Position numbers and translations under genes: made by a program. This document shows positions 33,059 through 41,598 of a stretch of DNA of 45,904 nt, in pieces. This DNA is from Deltaproteobacteria bacterium (GTDB taxonomy: Bacteria > Desulfobacterota > Deferrimicrobia > Deferrimicrobiales > Deferrimicrobiaceae): positions 1 through 45,904 of the forward strand of contig JAGGAJ010000001.1 of assembly GCA_017889845.1 (NCBI GenBank), given 5' to 3'. The notes beneath the pieces are model-generated. The model had not been told where the DNA came from. It made no database searches and saw only the letters and a program-made list of their open reading frames with translations. The first letter of the stretch is position 1. Every line of letters starts with the position of its first letter.

Positions 33059-33442
33059 CTATTTCTTCGTGGCTTCCTTCTTCTTGGCGACGGCGCCCTT
33101 CCGCGGGCCCTTCCGGGTGCGCGCGTTGGTGTGGGTGCGCTGGCCGCGGGCCGGCAGCCCCTTCCGGTGACGCAGCCCCCGGTAACTGCCCAGGTCCATC
33201 AGCCGCTTGATGTTCATGGAGATTTCCTTGCGGAGGTCCCCCTCGACGCGGTAGTTCGCGTCGATGACGTCCCGGATCCGCGCTACCTGGTCCTCCGTAA
33301 GCGTGGTCGTACGCAGGTCCGGCGAAACGCGCGCCTCCGCCAGGATCTTCTGGGCTGTGGCCGGCCCGATCCCGTAGATGTAGGTCAGGGCCGCCCCGAT
33401 CTTCTTCGTCTTCGGAATGTCCACTCCCGCTATGCGTGCCAA
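33059..33442 (-). CDS. rpsM: 30S ribosomal protein S13
   Basis: S13 lies at the head of the 30S subunit and touches the tRNA and the 50S bridge. The 127 residues start at a TTG that gives the conserved MARIAGVDIP, with AGGAGGG upstream. GIGPATAQKIL is a helix-hairpin-helix, and GSYRGLRHRKGLPARGQRTHTNARTRKGPRK is the basic C-terminal motif in outline. A long open frame to 33559 exists but runs through rpmJ in another frame and is not used. It lies 32 bp from rpmJ. Confidence 0.97.
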   Translation of the reverse strand: MARIAGVDIPKTKKIGAALTYIYGIGPATAQKILAEARVSPDLRTTTLTEDQVARIRDVIDANYRVEGDLRKEISMNIKRLMDLGSYRGLRHRKGLPARGQRTHTNARTRKGPRKGAVAKKKEATKK

Positions 33443-33474
33443 CCGGATCCCTCCTGGGCGTTCTGTTGCCGCGC

Positions 33475-33588
33475 CTATCCCTGGCGCTGCTTGTGCTTGG
33501 GGTTTTCGCAGATGATCCGGACGACGCCCTTCCGTCGGATGACCTTGCACTTTGCGCAAACCTTCCGCACCGATGGCCGGACTTTCAT
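33475..33588 (-). CDS. rpmJ: 50S ribosomal protein L36, zinc-binding form
   Basis: This 37-residue protein, MKVRPSVRKVCAKCKVI then onward to CENPKHKQRQG, is L36. The C-x2-C (Cys11 and Cys14), Cys27 and His32 form a zinc site, which is the C+ type. It has an ATG start with GAGGGAA upstream, 13 bp after infA, and it is the usual gene between infA and rpsM. It falls below common ORF length cut-offs but is intact. Confidence 0.95.
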   Translation of the reverse strand: MKVRPSVRKVCAKCKVIRRKGVVRIICENPKHKQRQG

Positions 33589-33601
33589 TTCCCTCTCTCC
33601 T

Positions 33602-33820
33602 TCACTTCGAGCGGTAGATGATCCGCCCGCGGGTGAGGTCGTACGGCGTCAGCTGCACCGTGACCCGGTCCCCCGGGAGGATCTTGATGAAGTGCATCCG
33701 CATCTTCCCGGATATGTGGGCGAGCACCTTCATCTTGTTGTCGAGCTCCACCCGGAACATCGCGTTCGGGAGCGGCTCGATCACGGTCCCCTCGATCTCT
33801 ATCGCTTCTTCCTTTGGCAT
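33602..33820 (-). CDS. infA: Translation initiation factor IF-1
   Basis: IF-1 occupies the A site during initiation and helps IF-2 and IF-3. The 72-residue OB-fold protein reads MPKEEAIEIEGTVIEPLPN and ends TPYDLTRGRIIYRSK, identical in outline to other IF-1 proteins; VLAHISGKMRMHFIKILPGD is central. ATG start, 35 bp after map. Its place between map and rpmJ is conventional. Confidence 0.97.
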   Translation of the reverse strand: MPKEEAIEIEGTVIEPLPNAMFRVELDNKMKVLAHISGKMRMHFIKILPGDRVTVQLTPYDLTRGRIIYRSK

Positions 33821-33855
33821 TTCACCAGTGTTTCCGGGTTTATTCCATCAATACA

Positions 33856-34605
33856 TCAAGGAAGACTTAATATTCTGCTCCCGTCTTCCATGACGGCCAC
33901 CGTGTGTTCGAAGTGGGCCGAGCGGCTGCGGTCCCGGGACACCACGGTCCACCCGTCCGGCAGGACCTCGACCTCGTACCCCCCCGCGTTCACCATCGGC
34001 TCGATCGCCAGGACCATCCCGGGAAGGAGCTTCGGGCCGGCTCCCGGCTTCCCGAAGTTCGGCACCTGGGGTTCCTCGTGCATCGACCGCCCGATGCCGT
34101 GGCCCACGAAGTCGCGCACGACGGAGAACCCTTCCGCCTCCACGGTGGATTGCACGGCGGCCGAGACATCGCCCAGCCGGTTCCCCCCCCGGGCCGCCTC
34201 GATGGCCTTTTCCAGGGATCGCTCGGTGGTCGCCAGGAGCCGCCGGGACTCCGCGTTGACCGTACCGACCGCGAAGGTCCTGGCCGCATCCCCGTAATAC
34301 CCGTCCAGCATGACCCCGAAGTCGATGCTCAGGATGTCGCCCTCCCGCACCACCCGTTCGACCGAGGGGATCCCGTGGACCACTTCCTCGTTGACGGAAG
34401 TGCACAGGTGGGCGGGATACCCGTGGTACCCCTTGAAGGCGCTCCGGACGCCGTGCCTGGCGATGAACTGGTCGGCGAACTCCTCCAGCAGTCCTGTCGT
34501 CACACCGGGCCGGACCAGCGGCCCCACTTCTTCAAAGAACCGGCCTACGACGGCGCCCACGCGCCGCATCGCCTCGATTTCCTGAGGCGACTTGATGAGG
34601 ATCAT
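33856..34605 (-). CDS. map: Methionine aminopeptidase, type I
   Basis: Map removes the initiator methionine when the next residue is small. The 249 residues keep the pita-bread fold with the metal ligands: Asp pair in IDFGVMLDGYYGDAARTF, His in FVGHGIGRSMHEEP, and Glu residues in AIEPMV and HFEHTVAV. It starts 2 bp after adk, so coupling is likely. The C-terminal end is followed by a 35-bp spacer before infA. The secY-adk-map-infA order is the common bacterial one. Confidence 0.97.
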   Translation of the reverse strand: MILIKSPQEIEAMRRVGAVVGRFFEEVGPLVRPGVTTGLLEEFADQFIARHGVRSAFKGYHGYPAHLCTSVNEEVVHGIPSVERVVREGDILSIDFGVMLDGYYGDAARTFAVGTVNAESRRLLATTERSLEKAIEAARGGNRLGDVSAAVQSTVEAEGFSVVRDFVGHGIGRSMHEEPQVPNFGKPGAGPKLLPGMVLAIEPMVNAGGYEVEVLPDGWTVVSRDRSRSAHFEHTVAVMEDGSRILSLP

Positions 34606-34607
34606 CC

Positions 34608-35252
34608 CTACCGGAGAATCTTCGCGATGCTGGCGTAGATGGCGTCGATCTCCCCGGACGCCATCACCGTGCGGATCTTCCCCGTGCTCCTGTAATAGTC
34701 CAGCAGCGGCGCGGTGGCCTTGTTGTAGTTGGCCAGTCTCGCCGTGATCGTCTCTTCCTTGTCGTCGTCCCGCTGGATGAGGGCGGTCCCGCATTTGTCG
34801 CACTTCCCGGCCGCCTTCGGCGGGTTGAACTTCACGTGGAACATGGCGCCACATCCCGTGCAGGTGCGGCGCCCGCACAGCCGTTCCATCAGCTCGTTCT
34901 GGTCCACCTCGAGCGAGAGGACGAACCGGATCTCCTTCCCCAGCTCCTTCGCGACGCGGTCCAGCGCCTGGGCCTGTGGGATCGTGCGGGGAAATCCGTC
35001 GAGGATGAATCCCTTCGCGCAGTCCTTCGCCGCCAACCGCTCCTTGACGATGCCGATGACCACCTCGTCGGGAACAAGCCCGCCGGCGTCCATGAAACCC
35101 TTCGCCTTCTTCCCGAGATCCGTGCCGTTCTTGACCGCCTCCCGGAGCATGTCGCCCGTCGAGATCTGGGGGATGGAGAACTCGCCGGTGAGCTTCTTCG
35201 CCTGCGTTCCCTTCCCCGCCCCGGGGGGGCCGAGGAGTATGATTCCCATCAT
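34608..35252 (-). CDS. adk: Adenylate kinase with zinc-type lid
   Basis: Adk interconverts 2 ADP with ATP and AMP. The 214 residues have the P-loop GPPGAGKGTQAKKL near 8-20, the AMP-binding STGDMLR and DGFPRTIPQA, and a lid with four cysteines (CTGC and CDKC), which binds zinc as in Gram-positive and many thermophilic enzymes. Two adjacent ATG codons (35252 and 35249) are possible starts. secY ends 4 bp upstream. Confidence 0.97.
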   Translation of the reverse strand: MMGIILLGPPGAGKGTQAKKLTGEFSIPQISTGDMLREAVKNGTDLGKKAKGFMDAGGLVPDEVVIGIVKERLAAKDCAKGFILDGFPRTIPQAQALDRVAKELGKEIRFVLSLEVDQNELMERLCGRRTCTGCGAMFHVKFNPPKAAGKCDKCGTALIQRDDDKEETITARLANYNKATAPLLDYYRSTGKIRTVMASGEIDAIYASIAKILR

Positions 35253-35256
35253 CGTC

Positions 35257-36567
35257 CTATCCCCTCCTTCCTTTCATCTGTCCCTTCTTCAGGAATCCCT
35301 CGTAATGGCGGGTGATCAGGTGCGATTCGATTTGCTGGATCGTGTCCATGGCGACTCCCACCACGATCAGGAGCCCCGTCCCCCCGAAGTAGAAGGGGAC
35401 GTTGAACCGGGCGATGAGGATGCTGGGGAGAACGCAGATGACGGCCACGTATAGGGCCCCGCCCAGGGTGATCCGGGTGAGGATCTTGTCGATGTATTCC
35501 GCCGTCTTCTTCCCCGGCCGGATCCCGGGGACGAATCCCCCGTACTTCTTCATGTTCTCGGCGACGTCCACCGGGTTGAAGGTCACCGCGGTGTAGAAAT
35601 AGCAGAAGAAGATGATGAAGGCCACGTACAGGGACTCGTAGGCGAATCTTCCCGGCGTCAGGGCGTCGGAGATCGTCTTCGTAACCGGGTGCGTGATGAA
35701 ATTTGCGATCGTCGCGGGGAAGAGCAGGATCGAGGAGGCGAAAATCGGCGGGATGACGCCCGCGGTGTTCACCTTCAGGGGCAGGTGGGTGCTTTGCCCG
35801 CCGTACACCCGCCTCCCGACGATGCGCCGTGCGTACTGCACGGGGATCCGGCGGTGCGCCCTCTCGAAGAAGATGATGACGCCGATGACCGCGATCATCA
35901 GGGCCAGCAGGAACAGGGCGCTGAAGATGTTCATCTCGCCGGTGCGCACGAGGGTCACCGTGCGGACCAGTCCGCTGGGGAACCTCGCGACGATGCCCGC
36001 GAAGATGATCAGGGAGATGCCGTTTCCGATCCCCCGCTCGGTGATCTGCTCCCCCAGCCACATCAGGAACGCGGTCCCGGAGGTCAGGGTCAGCACGGTC
36101 ATGAGACGGAAGGACCAGCCGGGGATGTAGACGACCGAGCCGGCGCCTCCGGACGTCACGCTCTCCAGCCCCACTGCGATCCCCATCCCCTGGATGATGG
36201 ACAGGACGATGGTCCCGTACCGGGTGTACTGGGTGATCTTCCGGCGGCCCAGTTCGCCCTCCTTGGAGAGCTTCTCGAGCTGCGGGATGACCACGGTGAG
36301 CAGCTGCAGGATGATCGATGCGCTGATGTACGGCATGATGCCGAGGGTGAAGATGGAGAAACGCGCCAGCGCGCCCCCGGAGAACATGTCGATCAGCCCG
36401 AAGAGGGTGCCCGCCTGGCTGTCGAACACGGACTTCAGCGCGATGTTGTTGATCCCGGGAGTGGGGATGTGGATCCCGATCCGGTACACGACGAGGAGCA
36501 GTCCCGTCATGAGGATCCGCCGCTTCAGCTCGGGGACGCGGGCGATGTTCTGGAAGCCGCTGAGCAC
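35257..36567 (-). CDS. secY: Preprotein translocase subunit SecY
   Basis: SecY is the pore of the Sec translocon. The 436-residue protein has ten membrane segments and the usual start region MLSGFQNIARVPELKRR, with IGIHIPTPGIN in the plug area, the cytosolic loops GNGISLIIFAGI and RRIPVQYARR, and FNPVDVAENMKKYGGFVPGIRPG between helices 8 and 9. GTG start with GGAGGTC about 10 nt upstream; the ribosome site is the end of rplO, only 5 bp away. A frame open upstream runs through rplO and is not used. Confidence 0.97.
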   Translation of the reverse strand: MLSGFQNIARVPELKRRILMTGLLLVVYRIGIHIPTPGINNIALKSVFDSQAGTLFGLIDMFSGGALARFSIFTLGIMPYISASIILQLLTVVIPQLEKLSKEGELGRRKITQYTRYGTIVLSIIQGMGIAVGLESVTSGGAGSVVYIPGWSFRLMTVLTLTSGTAFLMWLGEQITERGIGNGISLIIFAGIVARFPSGLVRTVTLVRTGEMNIFSALFLLALMIAVIGVIIFFERAHRRIPVQYARRIVGRRVYGGQSTHLPLKVNTAGVIPPIFASSILLFPATIANFITHPVTKTISDALTPGRFAYESLYVAFIIFFCYFYTAVTFNPVDVAENMKKYGGFVPGIRPGKKTAEYIDKILTRITLGGALYVAVICVLPSILIARFNVPFYFGGTGLLIVVGVAMDTIQQIESHLITRHYEGFLKKGQMKGRRG

Positions 36568-36572
36568 CGGGG

Positions 36573-37010
36573 TCAGACCTCCACGGTCCCGCCGGCAGCA
36601 ACGACCTTCTCCACCGCCGACCGGCTGGCCTTGTCGACCTTCACCGTGAGTTTCCTGTCGATGTCGCCGTCCCCCAGGAGCTTCACCCCGTCCGCGGTCC
36701 CCTTGATCAGGCCCTCCTTCCGGAGCGCCTCGGCATCGACGACCGAACCGGCCGGGAACCGGTTGAGCGACTTCACGTTGACGATCGCCCACTCCTTCCG
36801 GAAGATGTTCACGAACCCGCGCTTGGGCAGGCGTCGCTGGAGGGGCATCTGGCCGCCCTCGTAGCCGGGCTTGGTGCCCCCGCCGCTGCGGGCCCTCAGG
36901 CCCTTGTGCCCCTTGCCGGCGGTCTTGCCGAGGCCGGATCCCTTCCCGCGCCCGACGCGTTTCCTGTCGCTCGTGGCCCCTTCGGCGGGGCGGAGTTCCG
37001 AGAGCTTCAT
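36573..37010 (-). CDS. rplO: 50S ribosomal protein L15
   Basis: L15 binds 23S rRNA during late 50S assembly. The 145 residues begin MKLSELRPAEGATSDRKRVG and show the Gly/Lys-rich RGKGSGLGKTAGKGHKG, then GYEGGQMPLQRRLPKRGF. The ATG overlaps the rpmD stop (ATGA). secY begins 5 bp after the stop. Length and order are standard. Confidence 0.97.
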   Translation of the reverse strand: MKLSELRPAEGATSDRKRVGRGKGSGLGKTAGKGHKGLRARSGGGTKPGYEGGQMPLQRRLPKRGFVNIFRKEWAIVNVKSLNRFPAGSVVDAEALRKEGLIKGTADGVKLLGDGDIDRKLTVKVDKASRSAVEKVVAAGGTVEV

Positions 37011-37201
37011 TTCCCTTCCCCCAATTCCTCCATCCGGACGAGGAACTTGACTTTTTCTACCATTCCGCGGATCTCCGGGGTGTCCTGCCGCACCACCGCC
37101 CGGTTCGTGCGCGTGAGGCCGAGCCCCTTCACGACCCTTCGGTGGTACTCGTTCCGGCCGCTCAGGCCCCGGACGAGGGTGATGCGGAGCGTTCCGCTCA
37201 T
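37007..37201 (-). CDS. rpmD: 50S ribosomal protein L30
   Basis: The 64-residue protein has the L30 fold with LRITLVRGLSGR, the conserved GLGLTRTNRAVVRQDTPEIRGMVEKV in outline and a basic middle. It is joined by 4-bp overlaps to both rpsE and rplO, so the three are translated as a coupled set. Length is standard. Confidence 0.95.
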   Translation of the reverse strand: MSGTLRITLVRGLSGRNEYHRRVVKGLGLTRTNRAVVRQDTPEIRGMVEKVKFLVRMEELGEGK

Positions 37202-37698
37202 GCCGTCGCCTCCTCATCCTTCAGGCCCCGGGCGCTCGAGAGCTGCTCGAAGGTGCGCAGCTGCGAGAGCCCCTCGATGGCCGCCTTGACGAGGTTGTGG
37301 GGGTTGTTGCTCCCGAGAGACTTCGTCAGGATGTTCGAGATCCCGCTGGACTCGATGACGGCCCGGACGCCGCCGCCGGCGATGACCCCGGTGCCGGGTG
37401 AGGCCGGACGGATGATCACCCGGCTGGCGCCGTATTCCCCCACGACCTCGTGGGGGATCGTCCCGTTCACCAGCGGCACCTGGATGAGTCCGCGCTTGGC
37501 GTTCTGGATGGCCTTCCGGATGGCGTCCGGCACTTCGTTCGCCTTCCCGAGCCCCGTTCCCACGTGCCCGTTGCTGTCGCCAACGACGACGACCGCGCTG
37601 AACGAGAACCGCCGGCCGCCCTTGACGACCTTGGCGACCCGGCTGATGTGCACCACCCGGTCCTTCAGCTCCAGCCCTTCCGGATTGACTCTCTTCAA
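37198..37698 (-). CDS. rpsE: 30S ribosomal protein S5
   Basis: S5 helps the ribosome read codons accurately and unwinds mRNA at entry. Starting at TTG 37698, with GGGGAGGAA just upstream, the protein has 166 residues, like E. coli S5. DRVVHISRVAKVVKGGRRFSF and VVVGDSNGHVGTGLGKANEVPDAI mark the RNA-binding domain; PASPGTGVIAGGGVRAV the C-terminal half. The frame extends upstream into rplR, but no conserved sequence supports a longer start. Gap to rplR 37 bp; overlap with rpmD 4 bp. Confidence 0.95.
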   Translation of the reverse strand: MKRVNPEGLELKDRVVHISRVAKVVKGGRRFSFSAVVVVGDSNGHVGTGLGKANEVPDAIRKAIQNAKRGLIQVPLVNGTIPHEVVGEYGASRVIIRPASPGTGVIAGGGVRAVIESSGISNILTKSLGSNNPHNLVKAAIEGLSQLRTFEQLSSARGLKDEEATA

Positions 37699-37735
37699 GC
37701 CTTCCTCCCCGTGCCCTCGCGAATGTGTGCGTCCC

Positions 37736-38104
37736 CTAGAATTCCAGGCCGGATTCCCGGGCACCCTCGGCCAGCGCCTTGACGCGGCCATGGTAGAGGA
37801 ACCCGTTCCGGTCGAACACGACCCGGTGGATGTTCTTCTCGATCGCCTTCTTCCCGATCAGCTGCCCCACCTTTTTCGCCGCGTCGCTCTTGTCGAGCTC
37901 GACGATCTCCGGCCGGATCTCCGGGGAGAGGGTGGAAGCCGCAATGATGGTGGAGCCGGTCGAGTCGACCACCAGCTGCGCGTAGATGTGCTTGGCGCTG
38001 CGGAAGACCGAGAGGCGGGGGCAGCGCTCCGTCCCGAAGATCCGCTTGCGGATCCGGGCCTTCCGGTTCTGGCGTGCGGTTTCCCGCTGATTCTTCTGTC
38101 CCAT
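37736..38104 (-). CDS. rplR: 50S ribosomal protein L18
   Basis: L18 binds 5S rRNA in the central protuberance. The 122 residues begin MGQKNQRETARQNRKARIRK and include RLSVFRSAKHIYAQLVVD, then the C-terminal FDRNGFLYHGRVKALAEGARE, which is the strongest family signature. ATG start, 45 bp after rplF and 37 bp before rpsE. Confidence 0.97.
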   Translation of the reverse strand: MGQKNQRETARQNRKARIRKRIFGTERCPRLSVFRSAKHIYAQLVVDSTGSTIIAASTLSPEIRPEIVELDKSDAAKKVGQLIGKKAIEKNIHRVVFDRNGFLYHGRVKALAEGARESGLEF

Positions 38105-38149
38105 GGCTTTTTCGATCCCCGTCGTATTCGGATTGCCCGTTTGGTCCCT

Positions 38150-38683
38150 TTACTTGCCTGCAGCCTTCCCGACCTTCTTGATCAGGCGTTCCCCCCGGTA
38201 CCGGATCCCCTTGTTCTTGTACACGTCCGGGCTGCGGAGGCGACGGATCCGGGCGGCCGTCTCCCCGACCAGCTCCTTGTCGGTCCCGGTGACCCTGATC
38301 ACCGTGGGGGACTCCAGCTCCGCGTCTATCCCTTCCGGGAGCGGAAACGGCACCGGGTGCGAATATCCGAGCGTCAGCTGGAGCGCTCGCGGTTTCTTCT
38401 CCGCCTTGTACCCCACGCCGACGATCTCGAGGGTCTTCGTGAACCCCTCGGTGACTCCCTGCACCATGTTGGACAGGAGGGTGCGGTACATCCCGAAGAG
38501 GTTTCCCGCCCCCTCGCCGGTCACGGCGACGGTCGCGGTCCCCTCCTTCACCTCGACGGAGACCTTCCCCGGGATGGAGCGGCGGAGCTGCCCCTTCTTC
38601 CCCGTGACGGTCAGCTCCCCGTCCCCGACTTCCACCTTCACGCCGGCGGGGATGGCCACCGGCTTTTTCCCGATTCTCGACAT
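38150..38683 (-). CDS. rplF: 50S ribosomal protein L6
   Basis: L6 supports the GTPase-associated region of the 50S subunit. The 177 residues begin MSRIGKKPVAIPAGVKVEV, with GMYRTLLSNMVQGVTEGFTK in the middle and the C-terminal GETAARIRRLRSPDVYKNKGIRYRGE region in outline. ATG start, 36 bp after rpsH. It is complete and standard in length. Confidence 0.97.
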   Translation of the reverse strand: MSRIGKKPVAIPAGVKVEVGDGELTVTGKKGQLRRSIPGKVSVEVKEGTATVAVTGEGAGNLFGMYRTLLSNMVQGVTEGFTKTLEIVGVGYKAEKKPRALQLTLGYSHPVPFPLPEGIDAELESPTVIRVTGTDKELVGETAARIRRLRSPDVYKNKGIRYRGERLIKKVGKAAGK

Positions 38684-38719
38684 CGTTGCGCTCCTCCGGG
38701 AACCTATCCCCTTTGCGTC

Positions 38720-39121
38720 CTACCAGACCTCGCAGAGAAGCTCGCCGCCGATGGAGAGCTTCTTCGCCTTCTCCCCCGTCATGACGCCCCTCGACGTGGA
38801 GAGGATCGCGATGCCGAACCCGTTCTTCACCGTCGGGATGTCGTCCTTTCCGACGTAGACCCTGCGCCCCGGCCGGCTCACCCGGCGGATCCCCTTGATC
38901 GCGTATCCGGTGTCGGGAGACGCCTTCAGGGAGATCCGGAGGCGGTTCGCTGGCGGGTCGGCGACGACGCGGAACCCCTTGATGAATCCCTCCTCCTTCA
39001 GGATCTGCGCGATGTCCTGCAGGATGTTCGTCGTGGGGAGCTCCAGCTGCTCGAACCGGGCCGTCTGGGCGTTCCGGAGCCGCGTCAGGAGATTCGAGAT
39101 GTGGTCGTCGATGGCGGCCAT
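38720..39121 (-). CDS. rpsH: 30S ribosomal protein S8
   Basis: S8 nucleates the central domain of 16S rRNA and in E. coli represses spc translation by binding a site near rplE; I saw no clear copy of that site here. The 133 residues start MAAIDDHISNLLTRLRNAQ and hold GFGIAILSTSRGVMTGEKAKKL, the C-terminal signature with the STS-G motif. ATG start, 9 bp after rpsN. Confidence 0.96.
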   Translation of the reverse strand: MAAIDDHISNLLTRLRNAQTARFEQLELPTTNILQDIAQILKEEGFIKGFRVVADPPANRLRISLKASPDTGYAIKGIRRVSRPGRRVYVGKDDIPTVKNGFGIAILSTSRGVMTGEKAKKLSIGGELLCEVW

Positions 39122-39130
39122 CGCTCCCCC

Positions 39131-39316
39131 CTACCAGCTCGCCTTGACCACGCCCGGGAGCTCGCCGCGGAGAGCGAGTTCCCTGAGGCAGATCCGGCAC
39201 AGCTGGAACTTCCGGTAGAATGCGCGCGGCCTGCCGCAGCGCGGGCACCGGTTGTATTTCCGGACCCCGAACTTCGGGGTGCGTCTTGCCTTGGCGATGA
39301 TCGATTTCTTTGCCAA
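39131..39316 (-). CDS. rpsN: 30S ribosomal protein S14, zinc type (61 residues)
   Basis: This is the short zinc-binding S14 of many bacteria and not the 101-residue E. coli form. Two CxxC pairs (Cys24/Cys27 in CPRCG and Cys40/Cys43 in CRICL) are spaced as in a zinc ribbon. TTG start with AGGAGAG about seven bases upstream gives MAKKSIIAKARR. It lies 29 bp after rplE and 9 bp before rpsH. Confidence 0.95.
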   Translation of the reverse strand: MAKKSIIAKARRTPKFGVRKYNRCPRCGRPRAFYRKFQLCRICLRELALRGELPGVVKASW

Positions 39317-39345
39317 CGTCGGCTCTCCTCTCTCCCGCTCTCGCG

Positions 39346-39885
39346 TTACGCCCGGAAGGGCATGCCCATCAGCTTCAGGAGTTCCAGGCCTTCCTCGTCG
39401 GTCCGCGCCGTGGTCACGATGGTGATGTTCATGCCGCGGATCTTGTCGATCTTGTCGTAGTTCACCTCGGGGAAGATGATCTGCTCCTTCACGCCGAGGG
39501 TATAGTTCCCGCGGCCGTCGAATCCTTTCGGGGTCACCCCCTTGAAGTCGCGGACGCGGGGAAGGGCGATCGCCATCAGCTTGTCGAGGAAGTGGTACAT
39601 CCGTTCGCGCCGCAGCGTCACCATGACGCCGATGGGAACACCGGCGCGCAGCTTGAAGTTCGCGATGCTCTTCCTCGCCTTCGTAACGACGGGCCTCTGC
39701 CCCGTGATCACGCCGATCTCCTCGGCCGCAGAGTCGATGACCTTGATGTTCTCGATCGCGTCCCCGAGCCCCATGTTCACGATGACCTTCGACAGGCGGG
39801 GCACCTGCATGACGTTCCGGTAGCCGAACTTCGTCTTCAGCTTCGGAACGACCTCGGCCTTGTAGTGGTCCTGCAGTCTCGGCAT
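39346..39885 (-). CDS. rplE: 50S ribosomal protein L5
   Basis: L5 binds 5S rRNA and contacts P-site tRNA and the S13 bridge. The 179 residues include RLSKVIVNMGLGDAIEN, ITGQRPVVTKARKSIANFKLR, and the C-terminal GRGNYTLGVKEQIIFPEV with MNITIVTTARTDEEGLELL. ATG start; rplX ends 40 bp upstream, a spacer that contains a short GC palindrome (CCGCCCGCGGGCGG) of no clear role. Confidence 0.97.
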   Translation of the reverse strand: MPRLQDHYKAEVVPKLKTKFGYRNVMQVPRLSKVIVNMGLGDAIENIKVIDSAAEEIGVITGQRPVVTKARKSIANFKLRAGVPIGVMVTLRRERMYHFLDKLMAIALPRVRDFKGVTPKGFDGRGNYTLGVKEQIIFPEVNYDKIDKIRGMNITIVTTARTDEEGLELLKLMGMPFRA

Positions 39886-39925
39886 TTCCGGTCTCCCAGG
39901 TCCGCCCGCGGGCGGTAGGTTCCTG

Positions 39926-40264
39926 TTACCTCTTCTTGGCCTCGAGGACGTCGCCGCACCGCTTGCACACGCGGGAGCGCTTTCCCCCGGGATCCAGCTG
40001 CATCCCGATCCGGGTCGGCTTGTTGCACTTGTCGCACATCACCAGGACGTTGGAGAACGCCAGGGGCGCCTCCTTCTCCACGATACCGCCCTGGGGGTGG
40101 GCCTTCCCGGGCTTTATGTGCCGCTTCACCAGGTTGAGTTTCTCGACGAAGATCCGCCCGTTCGTCCGGTCGACCTTGAGGACCCGCCCGACTTTTCCCT
40201 TCTCCCGGCCGGTGATCACCTTGACGATGTCGTTCTTCCGGATGTGCACCTTCGCGGTTTCCAT
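39926..40264 (-). CDS. rplX: 50S ribosomal protein L24
   Basis: L24 is an assembly initiator at the tunnel exit. From the ATG at 40264 the protein has 112 residues: METAKVHIRKND, the KOW motif VKVITGREKGKVGRVLKVDR and NLVKRHIKP. The C-terminal part has CDKC and CKRC pairs, so a zinc site is likely, as in many non-enteric L24 proteins. A GTG at 40282, overlapping rplN, is a possible longer start. Gap to rplN is 14 bp with the ATG. Confidence 0.95.
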   Translation of the reverse strand: METAKVHIRKNDIVKVITGREKGKVGRVLKVDRTNGRIFVEKLNLVKRHIKPGKAHPQGGIVEKEAPLAFSNVLVMCDKCNKPTRIGMQLDPGGKRSRVCKRCGDVLEAKKR

Positions 40265-40278
40265 GTCGCCCCCCCGGC

Positions 40279-40647
40279 TCACAGGACTTCCGGCGCCAGG
40301 GAGATGATCTTCATGAACTTCCTGGCGCGCAGCTCGCGGGCGACGGGCCCGAATATGCGGGTCCCGACGGGCTCGCCCTGCGGATTGATGAGGACGGCGG
40401 AGTTCTGGTCGAAACGGAGGTAGCTGCCGTCCGCCCGCCCGACCTCCTTCACGGTCCGGACGACCACCGCCTTGTAGACGTCCCCCTTCTTCACCTTCCC
40501 GTGGGGGATCGCCTCCTTCACGCTCACGACGATGATGTCGCCCACGGTGGCATACCGTCGCCGGCTGCCGCCCAGCACCTTGATGCAGCAGAGACGCTTC
40601 GCGCCGGAGTTGTCGGCGGCGTCGAGCATGGTTTGCATCTGGATCAT
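40279..40647 (-). CDS. rplN: 50S ribosomal protein L14
   Basis: L14 forms bridge B8 with the 30S subunit. The 122 residues begin MIQMQTMLDAADNSGAKRL and carry VGDIIVVSVKEAIPHGKVKKGDVYKAVVVRT in outline, then SAVLINPQGEPVGTRIFGPVARELR. Length is exactly that of most bacteria. ATG start, 35 bp after rpsQ. Confidence 0.97.
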   Translation of the reverse strand: MIQMQTMLDAADNSGAKRLCCIKVLGGSRRRYATVGDIIVVSVKEAIPHGKVKKGDVYKAVVVRTVKEVGRADGSYLRFDQNSAVLINPQGEPVGTRIFGPVARELRARKFMKIISLAPEVL

Positions 40648-40682
40648 GGCCTTCGCTCCACGACGGGGATTTGCCGGCTACC

Positions 40683-40967
40683 TTACCGTACCGCGGGCCG
40701 CTCGATCAGCCGGGAGACGCGCCACCGCTTTTCCTTGCTCAGGGGCCGGGTCTCGATGATCTCCACGCGATCGCCGACCTGGTACTCGTTCTTCTCGTCG
40801 TGCGCCTTGTAGGTGGAGCGGCGCTTGACGTACTTCTTGTAGACGGGGTGCGCGACCAGCCGTTCCACGCGGACCACCACCGTCTTGTCCATCTTGTCGC
40901 TGACCACCGTCCCGACCTTGTGCTTCCGGGCTCCCCGGTCGCTCTCCATGGCATTCCCCGCCGTCAT
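40683..40967 (-). CDS. rpsQ: 30S ribosomal protein S17
   Basis: S17 is an early-binding OB-fold protein of the 30S body. With the ATG at 40967 it has 94 residues; an internal ATG at 40949 would give 88, closer to E. coli (84). VVSDKMDKTVVVRVERLVAHPVY and YKAHDEKNEYQVGDRVEIIETRPLS are the family landmarks. It begins 1 bp after rpmC, with a weak AAGG site inside rpmC. Confidence 0.94.
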   Translation of the reverse strand: MTAGNAMESDRGARKHKVGTVVSDKMDKTVVVRVERLVAHPVYKKYVKRRSTYKAHDEKNEYQVGDRVEIIETRPLSKEKRWRVSRLIERPAVR

Positions 40968-40968
40968 G

Positions 40969-41169
40969 TCAGTTCGCCTTTCCTTCCGACTTCGCCCGCA
41001 GGAACGTGATCACCCGGGCCAGGTCCCGGCGCCGGTTGCGGATCAGCATCTTGTTCTCCAGCGCGGAGGCGCTGCGCTTCATCTTCAGCCGGAAGATCTC
41101 GTCCCGGAGCTCCCGCTCCTTCTGCCGGAGCTCTTCCGCCGCCAGGTCCCGGGCTTCCTTCCTTTTCAT
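40969..41169 (-). CDS. rpmC: 50S ribosomal protein L29
   Basis: L29 lies at the tunnel exit and binds trigger factor and SRP. The 66-residue protein is helical: MKRKEARDLAAEELRQKERE, then LRDEIFRLKMKRSASALENKMLIRNRRRDLARV in outline. ATG start, 5 bp after rplP; rpsQ starts 1 bp after its stop. Confidence 0.95.
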   Translation of the reverse strand: MKRKEARDLAAEELRQKERELRDEIFRLKMKRSASALENKMLIRNRRRDLARVITFLRAKSEGKAN

Positions 41170-41174
41170 GGCCC

Positions 41175-41585
<411 letters not shown>

Positions 41586-41598
41586 CGTTGCCGATCTC

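Noticed and set aside
39901..39925. Short palindrome CCGCCCGCGGGCGG between rplE and rplX
   Set aside because: A 14-bp GC-only palindrome is expected by chance in DNA this rich in GC, and nothing else marks it as functional.
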